DNA of 34,553 nt. It comes from Vibrio penaeicida (lineage in GTDB: Bacteria; Pseudomonadota; Gammaproteobacteria; Enterobacterales; Vibrionaceae). A program made the translations under genes and the position numbers. The stretch's first letter is position 1, and each line of letters opens with the position of its first letter. Of this stretch, positions 18,767 through 26,756 are shown one piece after another. The stretch covers positions 102,846 through 137,398 of the forward strand of contig NZ_BFAQ01000019.1 of NCBI RefSeq assembly GCF_002933855.1. Direction: 5' to 3'. The notes under the pieces were generated by a model that saw only the letters and a list, made by a program, of their open reading frames with translations, did no database searches and was not told the origin of the DNA.

Positions 18767-18804
18767 ATGTGCACATAATTTTAATTATTCAACTTAAATA
18801 TTGA

Positions 18805-18820
18805 ATTGTATCGATACAAT
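18805..18820. promoter_or_regulatory. Perfect 16-bp palindrome, probable MocR operator
   Basis: ATTGTATCGATACAAT is a perfect palindrome in the 121-base divergent region between the MocR gene and the LysE gene, ending 18 bases before the LysE start codon and covering its likely -10 region (TACAAT). Its symmetry and position suggest a regulator site, most simply for the adjacent MocR protein. Confidence 0.6.
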
Positions 18821-18838
18821 GTGAAGAGGGACAACTTT

Positions 18839-19435
18839 ATGGATTGGCAGTTTTTTACCTCGGTAGCATTGTTTGCAACCGTGATGACGGGAACCCCAGG
18901 ACCCAATAACGTTATGTTGACGGCTTCGGGGGCTAACTTTGGATATCGCCGAACCGCACCGCATTTCGTTGGAATTGGTTTCGGACTTTTGACTCAAATG
19001 ATCTTGATCGCGGCAGGGCTTGGTGTCGTGTTCGAACGATACCCGGAAGTACAGCAAATACTGAGAGTGGCATCCAGTGCCTATTTACTGCTTTTGGCGT
19101 GGCGAATTGGCACAGCAGCGCCACCAACAGGTCGCGATGATGACAGTTCAAGGCCAATGACGCTGTTTGAAGCAGCGTTGTTCCAATACCTTAATCCCAA
19201 AGCTTGGATTATGTCGCTTACCGCTGTAGGGACCTTTTCATTTTCGGGCGATCAATTCTGGTGGTCTGTTGTGGCTATGGGAATGATTTTTTGGCTTGTA
19301 CAGCTGCATACGTCATCAGTGTGGGTGGGTTTTGGTACGTTGATTCGACGTTGGCTATCAAGTGTCACAGCGTGGAGGTGTTTTAATGTCACTATGGGTT
19401 TGCTTACCGCTAGTTGTGTTGGGTTTATTTGGTGA
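18839..19435 (+). CDS. LysE/RhtB-family amino-acid exporter
   Basis: A 198-residue inner-membrane protein of the LysE superfamily, which exports amino acids or similar small solutes. The signature GTPGPNNVMLTASGANFG occurs at residues 18-35, and six hydrophobic segments can be traced (for instance LFATVMTG, IGFGLLTQMILIAAGLGVV, SAYLLLLAWRIG, WWSVVAMGMIFWLV). The ATG at 18839 has a GAAGAGGG site 8 bases upstream; a TTG at 18806 lies within the palindrome and is unlikely. The stop overlaps the next start (TGATG). Substrate is unknown. Confidence 0.88.
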   Translation: MDWQFFTSVALFATVMTGTPGPNNVMLTASGANFGYRRTAPHFVGIGFGLLTQMILIAAGLGVVFERYPEVQQILRVASSAYLLLLAWRIGTAAPPTGRDDDSSRPMTLFEAALFQYLNPKAWIMSLTAVGTFSFSGDQFWWSVVAMGMIFWLVQLHTSSVWVGFGTLIRRWLSSVTAWRCFNVTMGLLTASCVGFIW

Positions 19436-19923
19436 TGCCTATGCAATTTGATTTGAATGATATTGCGAAAAACAGCGTGCTTTGCTGGCTATCAACGTCT
19501 GATTTATCAGGGCAACCCAATGTTTCGCCAAAAGAAATTTTTCATTTAGTGGATTCAAGTACGTTATTGATTGCAGATATTGCATCTCCTCAGTCCAAAG
19601 CGAACTTAGGGGAGAACGCCAATGTTTGCGTTTGCATGTTGGATATTTTTCGGCAGCGCGGCGTCAAATTAATTGGAAAGGGAATGTACGAGCGTTGGCG
19701 GGGAGAATCCGTTTTGGAGAGCGAACGAATACTGGTTCAAAAGGCGGGTAATTTCCCATTAAGGGGGATTATCACCATTGAAATATCCAGTGTCTCTTCC
19801 GTAATTGCTCCAAGTTATTGGGTAAAACCAGAGCAGAGTGTGGAAGAGAAAGTTGCCGACGCTATGGCGTCTTATGGGGTTCAGCCAGTAGAGGATGAAT
19901 CTTCAAAAAATGAAATTAAGTGA
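19435..19923 (+). CDS. Pyridoxamine 5'-phosphate oxidase-like FMN-binding protein
   Basis: About 162 residues from the chosen ATG, with a split-barrel flavin-binding fold like pyridoxamine-phosphate oxidase: LCWLSTSDLSGQPNVSPKE, then LLIADIASPQSKANLGENANVCVCMLD and KLIGKGMYER. It is much shorter than true PdxH (about 210-220) and lacks its C-terminal substrate motif, so the substrate is open. The ATG overlaps the LysE stop by one base, indicating translational coupling; a second ATG at 19441 is possible. Its last 43 bases overlap the convergent gene at 19881. Confidence 0.78.
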   Translation: MPMQFDLNDIAKNSVLCWLSTSDLSGQPNVSPKEIFHLVDSSTLLIADIASPQSKANLGENANVCVCMLDIFRQRGVKLIGKGMYERWRGESVLESERILVQKAGNFPLRGIITIEISSVSSVIAPSYWVKPEQSVEEKVADAMASYGVQPVEDESSKNEIK

Positions 19924-20351
19924 TCGGCTTGCAGGTATTGGCAATACGTACTCACCATAGAGTCACCATTGTTTGCCGAGAGTTTGAGGTTATTGAGGCA
20001 ATCAACTAAATCAGATTGCTGCTGTTTTTCCAGCAGCAATTCAAATTGCAAAGTTTCTCGGTAGAGTGTATCGGGCAGGTGAGACTTGGATTTACGCCGC
20101 AGTTCTCGGTAATTTACCAATAAGTTCTCGGATCGAATCAAGCAATCTTGTACTGGATGCCAGTCTTCTTTATCAAAAGCCAGCTTCTGCTCGTCCAGCC
20201 ACTTCAGCAATAAAAGGAGGTTTACATTTCCTTGGTATTGATTTTGAAGAGTAAGACACGCTTCTTTAACCTGACGCACACTGTAGTACTGTAGGCTAAA
20301 TTGCCACAAACGTTCTAAAGTGAGCGACATTGATTGCGTGTCTTTGGGCAT
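19881..20351 (-). CDS. TIGR02444-like (DUF2390) hypothetical protein
   Basis: A 156-residue soluble protein resembling the TIGR02444/DUF2390 family, of unknown function. The start region LWQFSLQYYSVRQVKEACLTLQNQYQGNVNLLLLLKWLD is the most characteristic part; the remainder is helical and rich in Leu/Gln. Its ATG comes one base after the yheS stop codon, so it is translated with yheS. The 3' end overlaps the convergent PNPOx-like gene by 43 bases. Confidence 0.72.
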   Translation of the reverse strand: MPKDTQSMSLTLERLWQFSLQYYSVRQVKEACLTLQNQYQGNVNLLLLLKWLDEQKLAFDKEDWHPVQDCLIRSENLLVNYRELRRKSKSHLPDTLYRETLQFELLLEKQQQSDLVDCLNNLKLSANNGDSMVSTYCQYLQADHLISFFEDSSSTG

Positions 20352-20352
20352 T

Positions 20353-22269
20353 CTAGTTCATCTCCAGTTCCATCTGCTCAAGGGCTTCCTGCTCTGCCAT
20401 CCACTCCATTTCTATGTCTTCGAGCTCGGATTTTGCAGAGGCTTGTTGCGCCAGTACTTCATTAAGCTTAGCTTTATTTTCCGCTTGATACAGATCGGTA
20501 TCTCCGAGCTGTGTTTCGGTATCTGACAAAATTTGACCGAGTTTATCCATCTTTTGTTCCAGCTTTGTCAGGTTTTTGCGAATTGGCGCAGTCAGTTTAC
20601 GAAACTCCGCTTCTTTTCGCTTTTGCTCTTTACGAGCGGCTGCGCTGTTATCCGTACTTTTTTCTGGAGCCGCCGCTTGCAGCTCTTTGCGTTCTGCTTT
20701 TTGCTGTTCTGTCAGCCACTTGTAGTAGTCGTTTAAGTCACCGTCGAAAGGGGCAACTTGGCGATCGTGAACCAAATACAAATCATCGGTAGTTGCGCGC
20801 AGTAAGTACCTATCGTGGCTCACTATGACCATGGCACCTTCAAAGGTTTGTAGTGCCATGGTGAGTGCTTGGCGCATATCTAAATCAAGGTGGTTGGTTG
20901 GTTCATCAAGTAACAAGAGGTTGGGTTTTTGCCATACTACCAATGCCAGTACTAAACGGGCTTTTTCACCTCCGGAGAATGGGGCTACTTTTTCCAGTGC
21001 CTTATCCCCTTGAAAACCAAAGCTTCCTAAGTAATCTCGGAGTTGCTGTTCATTTTTGTCAGGCGCAATCTGCATCATGTGTTGAAGTGGAGTCTCTTCA
21101 GGGTGCAGAGTTTCAAGTTGGTGCTGCGCGAAGTAACCAATCTTTACGCCTTGAGAATAAGTAAAGTCACCCGATTGCGACTGCAGTTCGCCTGAAAGCA
21201 GCTTTATTAGCGTCGATTTACCCGCGCCATTTCGTCCAAGTAAACCAATACGGCTGCCCGGTACAAGGTTGAGCCGTATCTTTTCAAGGATTAAGTTATC
21301 ATCGTATCCTGCAGAGACTTGATCCATCATTAAAATCGGATTAGGTAAAGCTGCGGGCTCTCTAAATTCAAAATTGAATGGATTATCAAACTGAGCAGGT
21401 AATACCTTTTCCATTTTCTCCAACGCTTTTATCCGGCTTTGTGCCTGACGTGCTTTGGACGCTTTGTAACGGAATCGATCAATGTAGCTCTGCATATGCG
21501 CCATTTGCTTTTGTTGTTTCTGGAACATAGCCTGTTGCAAAATAAGTTTTTGCGCACGTTGATTTTCAAACGATGAGTAGTTACCGGTGTACTCATTAAG
21601 AAGCTGATTTTCTACGTGTATGATTCGGCCAACGATAGGATCAAGAAAATCCCTATCGTGTGAGATTAAAATTAAGGTACCTGGGTAATTTTGCAGCCAA
21701 CGTTCAAGCCACATTACTGCATCTAAATCTAGGTGGTTGGTCGGTTCATCGAGTAATAACAAATCAGAACGGCACAATAGTGCTTGCGCCAGATTAAGTC
21801 GCATTCGCCACCCACCGGAGAACTGCGTAAGATTCCAGCTCATTTGTTCTTGGCTGAATCCTAAGCCATCCAGCAATTCAGCGGCACGTGCTTTTATGGC
21901 GTATCCGCCTATAACTTCAATTTTTCCGTGAAGTTCCGCAACCAAGTTTCCGTTGTCTTGTTGTTCAGCGTTTTCCAGTTTTGCTTCGAGCTCTCGAAAT
22001 TCTCTATCGCCATCAATGACATAATCTAAGGCCTCTCTTTCAAGGGCAGGTGTTTCTTGTGCTACCCAAGCAAGCTCCCATTGACTAGGCTTATGGAAGG
22101 TACCGGCGTCAATAGACAGTTCGTCTTTTAACAGTGCAAATAAGGTGGATTTGCCACAGCCATTTTTTCCGACCAAACCTACTTTGTCTCCGGGGTGAAT
22201 GGTCGCGCTGGCTTGATCTAGCAGAGGTTTGCCACCTCGAAGGAGTTGGATGTCAGAAAAGGTAATCAT
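20353..22269 (-). CDS. yheS: ABC-F family ATPase YheS
   Basis: YheS is a soluble ABC-F protein that acts on ribosomes, probably at stalled elongation, not a transporter. The 638-residue protein holds two ABC cassettes: Walker A GKNGCGKST and GRNGAGKST, signatures FSGGWRMRL and FSGGEKARL, and two Walker B motifs LLLLDEPTNHLD. The linker contains the P-site tRNA-interaction region (QKQMAHMQSYIDRFRYKASKA), and the C-terminal tail from about residue 545 is a charged coiled coil. It is divergent from kefG, as in E. coli. Confidence 0.95.
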   Translation of the reverse strand: MITFSDIQLLRGGKPLLDQASATIHPGDKVGLVGKNGCGKSTLFALLKDELSIDAGTFHKPSQWELAWVAQETPALEREALDYVIDGDREFRELEAKLENAEQQDNGNLVAELHGKIEVIGGYAIKARAAELLDGLGFSQEQMSWNLTQFSGGWRMRLNLAQALLCRSDLLLLDEPTNHLDLDAVMWLERWLQNYPGTLILISHDRDFLDPIVGRIIHVENQLLNEYTGNYSSFENQRAQKLILQQAMFQKQQKQMAHMQSYIDRFRYKASKARQAQSRIKALEKMEKVLPAQFDNPFNFEFREPAALPNPILMMDQVSAGYDDNLILEKIRLNLVPGSRIGLLGRNGAGKSTLIKLLSGELQSQSGDFTYSQGVKIGYFAQHQLETLHPEETPLQHMMQIAPDKNEQQLRDYLGSFGFQGDKALEKVAPFSGGEKARLVLALVVWQKPNLLLLDEPTNHLDLDMRQALTMALQTFEGAMVIVSHDRYLLRATTDDLYLVHDRQVAPFDGDLNDYYKWLTEQQKAERKELQAAAPEKSTDNSAAARKEQKRKEAEFRKLTAPIRKNLTKLEQKMDKLGQILSDTETQLGDTDLYQAENKAKLNEVLAQQASAKSELEDIEMEWMAEQEALEQMELEMN

Positions 22270-22407
22270 AGTGCTCGTGTCGAATAAGAGAATTTAACGG
22301 TTCGAATACTATGGGGATTCATGATAAATGTCGATCATTATACTATTTACGTTATGATGGATTAACGGAAAAACAACAACATGCCGTGAAGGAAGACGTC
22401 AGAAAGC

Positions 22408-22992
22408 ATGACTGTTATTCAAGAAAAAGCTCATTCGCTGCCTAAGATTTTGGTGATTTACGTTCACCCCGATCCTGATAACTCAGTCGCAAACCAAGTG
22501 ATGATCAATCAGATTCGTGGGTTAGACCACGTGACCATTCATGATCTCTATGCGCATTATCCTGATTTCTTTATCGATGTTGCTCACGAACACCAATTGC
22601 TGCTCGAACACGATGTCATCGTTTTTCAGCACCCTCTTTACATGTACTCCTGCCCGGCGCTATTAAAAGAGTGGATGGACAGAGTGCTTGGTAAAGGGTT
22701 TGCGTTTGGTGAAGGTTGTGCATTAGCAGGAAAATACTGGCGCAGTGTCATTACCACGGGCGGCGCTGAGAACGCATTTGCAGCGAGTGGTTACAACAAG
22801 TACCCACTAGAAGAGATATTGCAGCCATTCGAGTTAACGGCATTGCTGTGCCGAATGCATTGGATAGATCCTTTGACGCTTTATTGGGCGAGAAACGCAA
22901 CGGATGGAGAGCGCTACCAACACGCCGAGCAGTATCGGCACTGGTTGTTAAACCCTCTGGAGAACGGGAGTAAGAATGGCTGCGACGAATGA
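22408..22992 (+). CDS. kefG: KefG, ancillary protein of KefB
   Basis: KefG is a quinone-oxidoreductase-like flavodoxin-fold protein needed for full activity of the KefB potassium efflux system. The 194 residues contain IYVHPDPDNSVAN, FQHPLYMYSCPALLKEWMDRVL and GGAENAF, typical of KefF/KefG/MdaB. It overlaps the start of kefB by 17 bases and is divergent from yheS, as in E. coli. The extra N-terminal residues (MTVIQEKAHSL) make it slightly longer than the E. coli protein (183). Confidence 0.93.
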   Translation: MTVIQEKAHSLPKILVIYVHPDPDNSVANQVMINQIRGLDHVTIHDLYAHYPDFFIDVAHEHQLLLEHDVIVFQHPLYMYSCPALLKEWMDRVLGKGFAFGEGCALAGKYWRSVITTGGAENAFAASGYNKYPLEEILQPFELTALLCRMHWIDPLTLYWARNATDGERYQHAEQYRHWLLNPLENGSKNGCDE

Positions 22993-24760
22993 GATTCTCA
23001 CGAGTACCGCAATTTTCCTTTCTGCTGCAGTGGTGGCTGTTCCATTGGCTCAGCGCATGGGGCTGGGTTCTGTATTAGGCTATTTACTCGCGGGAATTGC
23101 GATTGGTCCTTGGGGAATGGGGCTTATCAGTGATGTAGAAGCCATTTTGCATTTTGCCGAATTTGGTGTTGTGCTTCTTTTATTCCTGATTGGATTAGAA
23201 CTTAACCCAAGTAAACTCTGGCAAATGCGACGACCCATTCTGGGGTTAGGGGGAGCGCAGGTTCTTATTACTACGGCAGTTATTTCATCGATAGTCTATT
23301 ACGGTGGCGTGTCTTGGCAGAGTAGTTTGGTGATAGGGATGGGCTTGGCACTGTCTTCAACCGCAATAGCGTTGAGAGTCATTGAGGAACAGGGCTGGAC
23401 AGGAACCGAAACCGGGCAGTCTGGCTTTGCCGTATTGTTGTTCCAAGATATTGCCGTCATCCCAATGTTAGCTGTCATCCCTATATTGGCTGGTGGTTCT
23501 GGTGGCGATTGGTTGGATGCGCTGAAAACTTTAGGCGGTATTGTCGGTCTCCTAGTAATAGGTCACTATCTTTTGAGACCCGCTTTTCGATACATCGTAT
23601 TAACTGGTGTGCGTGAACTTTTCACTGCCACAGCACTACTCTTGGTTGTGGGTATTGCTTTAATCATGCAGCAGCTTGGTTTATCAATGGCGCTTGGTAC
23701 TTTCCTTGCGGGTGTTCTACTCGCTGAAAGTGAGTACCGACATGAATTAGAAATTGCTATTGAGCCATTTAAAGGTTTATTACTCGGCTTGTTTTTTATT
23801 GCTGTGGGCATGGCCGTTAACCTTGGATTGTTGGTTATTGAACCGATTGAAGTTCTTGTTGCTGTCGTCTTACTCATTTCAATTAAAGCCAGCGTGCTTT
23901 ACATGTTAGGGCGACTGTTTGGTACCAGTGCGAAAGCACGAAGCTCAATGGCGGTAATACTAAGCCAAGGCGGCGAATTCGCTTTTGTTATTTTTACCGC
24001 AGCTCAGGCAGAGAACCTATTAGATCCAGAATTAGGAGCGTTTTTGCTGGTGGTCGTGAGTATTTCCATGGTTACGACGCCTTTACTACTTTTGATTCAA
24101 AAAAGCTGGTTTGCACGTACTATCAATGACGGCGATGGGATGAAATCGGATGTAATTGATCGCAGGCCAAGAGTGATTATTGCTGGGTTTGGGCGATTTG
24201 GTCAGGTTGTCGGACGACTAATGTATGCCAATAAGATCCGTATTACCGTATTAGAAAGTGATGCGAGTCAGATTCAGCTTCTCAGAAAGTTTGGATATAA
24301 GGTGTTCTATGGTGACGCGACCCAACTCGAGTTATTGAGAGCGGCAGGTGCTGCCAAGGCTGAAGCAATAGTAGTATGTACCGATTCACCCGACGAGGTG
24401 ATGAAAATAGTGGATTTGTGTCGCCACCATTTCCCTAACTTGAAGGTATTGGCACGAGCTCGTAGCCGCGTAGAAGCGTATCAACTGTTGAACCATGGCG
24501 TAGATGCGTTTTCTCGTGAAACCTTCTTAGGGGCATTGGATTTAGGACGACAAACACTGACTCAACTTGGAATGCACCCGTATCAAGCAAAACGCGCGAC
24601 ATCGCATTTCAAAAAGCTCGACATGAAAATGTTAGAAGAGTTACTTCCAGAGCACAGTGAAGATAAAGAGTTGGCTATGCGAGCCAAAGAAGCTCGTAAG
24701 GAACTGGAAGAAATATTTGGTCGTGAAATGGAAAATGATTCCCGCCAAAATTGGGAATAG
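22976..24760 (+). CDS. kefB: Glutathione-gated potassium:proton antiporter KefB
   Basis: KefB expels K+ and acidifies the cytoplasm on binding glutathione adducts, protecting against electrophiles such as methylglyoxal. The 594-residue protein has a CPA2 antiporter domain (residues 1-380, about 12 membrane segments; LGYLLAGIAIGPWGMGLI and the ion-site segment FQDIAVIPML) followed by a RCK domain starting at about residue 396 with the Rossmann motif GFGRFGQVVGR. The last 60 residues are a charged helix. It overlaps kefG by 17 bases and is followed 8 bases later by yheV. Confidence 0.94.
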   Translation: MAATNEILTSTAIFLSAAVVAVPLAQRMGLGSVLGYLLAGIAIGPWGMGLISDVEAILHFAEFGVVLLLFLIGLELNPSKLWQMRRPILGLGGAQVLITTAVISSIVYYGGVSWQSSLVIGMGLALSSTAIALRVIEEQGWTGTETGQSGFAVLLFQDIAVIPMLAVIPILAGGSGGDWLDALKTLGGIVGLLVIGHYLLRPAFRYIVLTGVRELFTATALLLVVGIALIMQQLGLSMALGTFLAGVLLAESEYRHELEIAIEPFKGLLLGLFFIAVGMAVNLGLLVIEPIEVLVAVVLLISIKASVLYMLGRLFGTSAKARSSMAVILSQGGEFAFVIFTAAQAENLLDPELGAFLLVVVSISMVTTPLLLLIQKSWFARTINDGDGMKSDVIDRRPRVIIAGFGRFGQVVGRLMYANKIRITVLESDASQIQLLRKFGYKVFYGDATQLELLRAAGAAKAEAIVVCTDSPDEVMKIVDLCRHHFPNLKVLARARSRVEAYQLLNHGVDAFSRETFLGALDLGRQTLTQLGMHPYQAKRATSHFKKLDMKMLEELLPEHSEDKELAMRAKEARKELEEIFGREMENDSRQNWE

Positions 24761-24768
24761 AGGTGAAC

Positions 24769-24969
24769 GTGAAACTGAAGAAAAGATTTATCGCTGGCGC
24801 GGCATGCCCGCAGTGTAAAGAAAAAGATACCTTACGTTGGTGGGAAGAAAACAGTGTAGAAGTGGTTGAATGTGTTGACTGCGACTATGTTGAACAAAGA
24901 ACCACTGAAGCCGTGGAAAAAAGCGAGCACGCCGCACAAGACATGATTGGCATCTTTAAGCCAGATTGA
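24769..24969 (+). CDS. yheV: YheV family putative zinc-ribbon protein
   Basis: A small soluble protein of 66 residues, the same length as E. coli YheV. It starts MKLKKRFIAGAACPQCKEKD from a GTG with GAGG five bases upstream; the alternative starts at 24751 (TTG) and 24763 (GTG) fit less well. Two CxxC pairs (CPQC and CVDC) suggest a zinc ribbon, and the ending QDMIGIFKPD is typical of the family. It follows kefB by eight bases and precedes slyD, as in E. coli. Function is not known. Confidence 0.9.
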   Translation: MKLKKRFIAGAACPQCKEKDTLRWWEENSVEVVECVDCDYVEQRTTEAVEKSEHAAQDMIGIFKPD

Positions 24970-25000
24970 GCCTGCATGAATAAAGAAAACCGCGCTTTTA

Positions 25001-25028
25001 TTGTGTTTTGATATTTCGTCCCCATAAT
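25001..25028 (+). promoter_or_regulatory. Candidate slyD promoter
   Basis: CATAAT (25023-25028; 5 of 6 to the -10 box) is preceded after 16 bases by TTGTGT, a weak -35. It lies 70 bases before slyD. The -35 match is poor, so confidence is limited. Confidence 0.3.
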
Positions 25029-25048
25029 AGCGGGGTAATCAATAATTT

Positions 25049-25074
25049 TCCTGAGAACCGACTTTCTCTCAGGA
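25049..25074 (+). repeat. Perfect 8-bp inverted repeat in the slyD leader
   Basis: TCCTGAGA and TCTCAGGA pair perfectly around a ten-base loop. The hairpin ends 23 bases upstream of the slyD start, with no clean T run. It could be a leader structure or an operator. Confidence 0.6.
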
Positions 25075-25097
25075 TTTCAAACCTCCTTGGAGTCATC

Positions 25098-25649
25098 ATG
25101 AAAATTGAAAAAAACGTGGTTGTTAGTCTGGCATACCAAGTGAAAACAGAAGACGGTGTGGTTGTCGACGAGTCAACTAGCGAAGCGCCATTGGACTACC
25201 TTCACGGTCACAACAACCTAATCACAGGTCTTGAGAAAGAGCTGGATGGTAAAGTGGCAGGCGATAAGTTTACCGCTAATGTTTCTCCAGAAGATGCTTA
25301 TGGTGAGCACAATGATGCACTGGTACAGCGCGTACCAGCAAATGTATTCCAAGGTGTAGATGAGATTGAAGTGGGTATGCGTTTCCTAGCGGATACTGAT
25401 CAAGGTCCTATCCCTGTTGAAGTAACAGAAGTGGACGGTGATGAAGTCGTTGTTGATGGTAACCACATGCTAGCGGGTCAGTCTCTGACTTTTGATGTAG
25501 AAGTGATAGCGACACGTGAAGCAACAGCGGATGAAATTGAACACGGACATATCCATCAAGAAGAAGGATGTTGTGGTGGTGACCACGATCACGACCATGG
25601 CGAAGAGAAAGAGGGTTGCTGCGGCGGCGGAAGCTGTGGTTCCCACTAA
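25098..25649 (+). CDS. slyD: FKBP-type peptidyl-prolyl isomerase and metallochaperone SlyD
   Basis: SlyD catalyses prolyl isomerisation, acts as a chaperone and donates nickel for hydrogenase maturation. The 183-residue product starts MKIEKNVVVSLAYQVKTEDG at an ATG with TTGGAG five bases upstream; the longer in-frame opening from 25008 has no support. The FKBP domain (1-70 and 120-150) encloses the insert-in-flap, and the tail after residue 150 is rich in His, Cys, Gly and Asp (HIHQEEGCCGG, DHDHDHG, GCCGGGSCGSH), a metal-binding region. It follows yheV as in E. coli and ends before a good terminator. Confidence 0.96.
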   Translation: MKIEKNVVVSLAYQVKTEDGVVVDESTSEAPLDYLHGHNNLITGLEKELDGKVAGDKFTANVSPEDAYGEHNDALVQRVPANVFQGVDEIEVGMRFLADTDQGPIPVEVTEVDGDEVVVDGNHMLAGQSLTFDVEVIATREATADEIEHGHIHQEEGCCGGDHDHDHGEEKEGCCGGGSCGSH

Positions 25650-25696
25650 TTCTTAAGGTTTACATTCAAGTATCCTTAAGCTGCTAAAGTTGAGAG

Positions 25697-25727
25697 CGCC
25701 GACTGATTACTCAGTTGGCGTTTTTTT
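25697..25727 (+). terminator. Rho-independent terminator after slyD
   Basis: CGCCGACTGA / TCAGTTGGCG (one G-T pair) with loop TTAC is followed by seven T. It lies 48 bases after slyD and 50 before the next gene, making the peptidase gene a separate transcription unit. Confidence 0.92.
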
Positions 25728-25778
25728 ATGGGCTGTGAGAAATTACGTAAGCGGTAAATCTGATTTTAGGAAAGCACA

Positions 25779-26720
25779 ATGACTAAGCCTTTTTCCATCG
25801 CAATACATGGTGGCGCAGGAACAATTTTAAGAGACAAAATGACGACAGAAATGCGAGCTGAATTTCAGCAAGCATTGACTCTCTCTGTGAAAGCGGGTCA
25901 CAAAGTGCTGTCTGAAGGGGGAGATGCGCTCGATGCGGTGGTCGAAGCGGTAAAAGTTATGGAAGATTGCCCACTATTTAATGCGGGAAGAGGCTCCGTA
26001 CTCACCAACAGCGAAATGGTTGAAATGGATGCATCCTTGATGCACGGAGCAAATAGTGAAGCTGGTGCCATTGCTGGAGTACGTCATATCCAAAATCCTA
26101 TTGCTCTCGCTCGTGATGTAATGAAAAAAAGTAATCATGTCTTATTGATTGGTGAAGGCGCTGAAGAATTTGCCTTCGAGCATGGGTATGAGTACACCGA
26201 ACAAGATTACTTTTATACAGAGCGTCGTTACGAGCAACTGCAAACCATGAAAGAAAAAGGCTTGTTTGCTCTATCAGAATCAAAATACCCCGACGATAAA
26301 AAATATGGCACGGTGGGTGCCGTGGCGTTGGATTACCAAGGAAATTTAGCAGCAGCAACCAGTACTGGTGGGGTAACAAATAAAAAGTATGGTCGAGTGG
26401 GAGATTCTGCCTTAATAGGGTGTGGAACCATCGCTGAAAACGGCAATGTTGCAGTATCTACAACGGGCATGGGCGAATACTTTATCCGGAAAACAGTGGC
26501 GGCAGACGTTGCTGCCCGAATGAAATACCTAAAAGAAGATGTTCATGTCGCGTGCGAAACGATCATTCAAGGCGAACTGAAATCCATGGGCGGGGAAGGT
26601 GGGCTAATAGCGTTGGACTCGCATGGCGATATCCATTTCGGTATGAATAGCTCAGGTATGTATCGAGCTAGTATTAACACTAACGGGGAACTGCTCGTTA
26701 AGATTTTTGCCGATGAGTAA
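25779..26720 (+). CDS. iaaA: Isoaspartyl peptidase / L-asparaginase (Ntn-hydrolase)
   Basis: The 313-residue product is a plant-type asparaginase/isoaspartyl dipeptidase, which cleaves beta-aspartyl dipeptides from damaged proteins. The proenzyme cuts itself before the catalytic Thr178 (KKYG-TVGAVALD), and the beta subunit carries the substrate-binding GRVGDSALIGCG and STTGMGEYFIR segments. IHGGAGTI at the start is also typical. E. coli has no such gene between slyD and slyX, so this is an insertion relative to that order. It has its own RBS (TTAGGAAAG) behind the slyD terminator. Confidence 0.93.
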   Translation: MTKPFSIAIHGGAGTILRDKMTTEMRAEFQQALTLSVKAGHKVLSEGGDALDAVVEAVKVMEDCPLFNAGRGSVLTNSEMVEMDASLMHGANSEAGAIAGVRHIQNPIALARDVMKKSNHVLLIGEGAEEFAFEHGYEYTEQDYFYTERRYEQLQTMKEKGLFALSESKYPDDKKYGTVGAVALDYQGNLAAATSTGGVTNKKYGRVGDSALIGCGTIAENGNVAVSTTGMGEYFIRKTVAADVAARMKYLKEDVHVACETIIQGELKSMGGEGGLIALDSHGDIHFGMNSSGMYRASINTNGELLVKIFADE

Positions 26721-26756
26721 ACCAGGTATAGTTTCCAGGCTCCAGCGTCAAAAGGA

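Noticed and set aside
18771..18782. Palindrome TATGTGCACATA in the MocR-LysE gap as a CRP site
   Set aside because: It lacks the TGTGA-N6-TCACA spacing; the arms meet directly, so it does not fit CRP. It may be chance.
18806..18838. Upstream TTG start for the LysE-type gene, adding 11 residues
   Set aside because: The extra residues are polar and unlike the family, the TTG lies within the palindrome, and the ATG at 18839 has a good ribosome binding site.
25008..25097. Extended N terminus of SlyD from 25008
   Set aside because: SlyD proteins start at MKIEKNVVV; the extension covers the leader hairpin and has no ribosome binding site.
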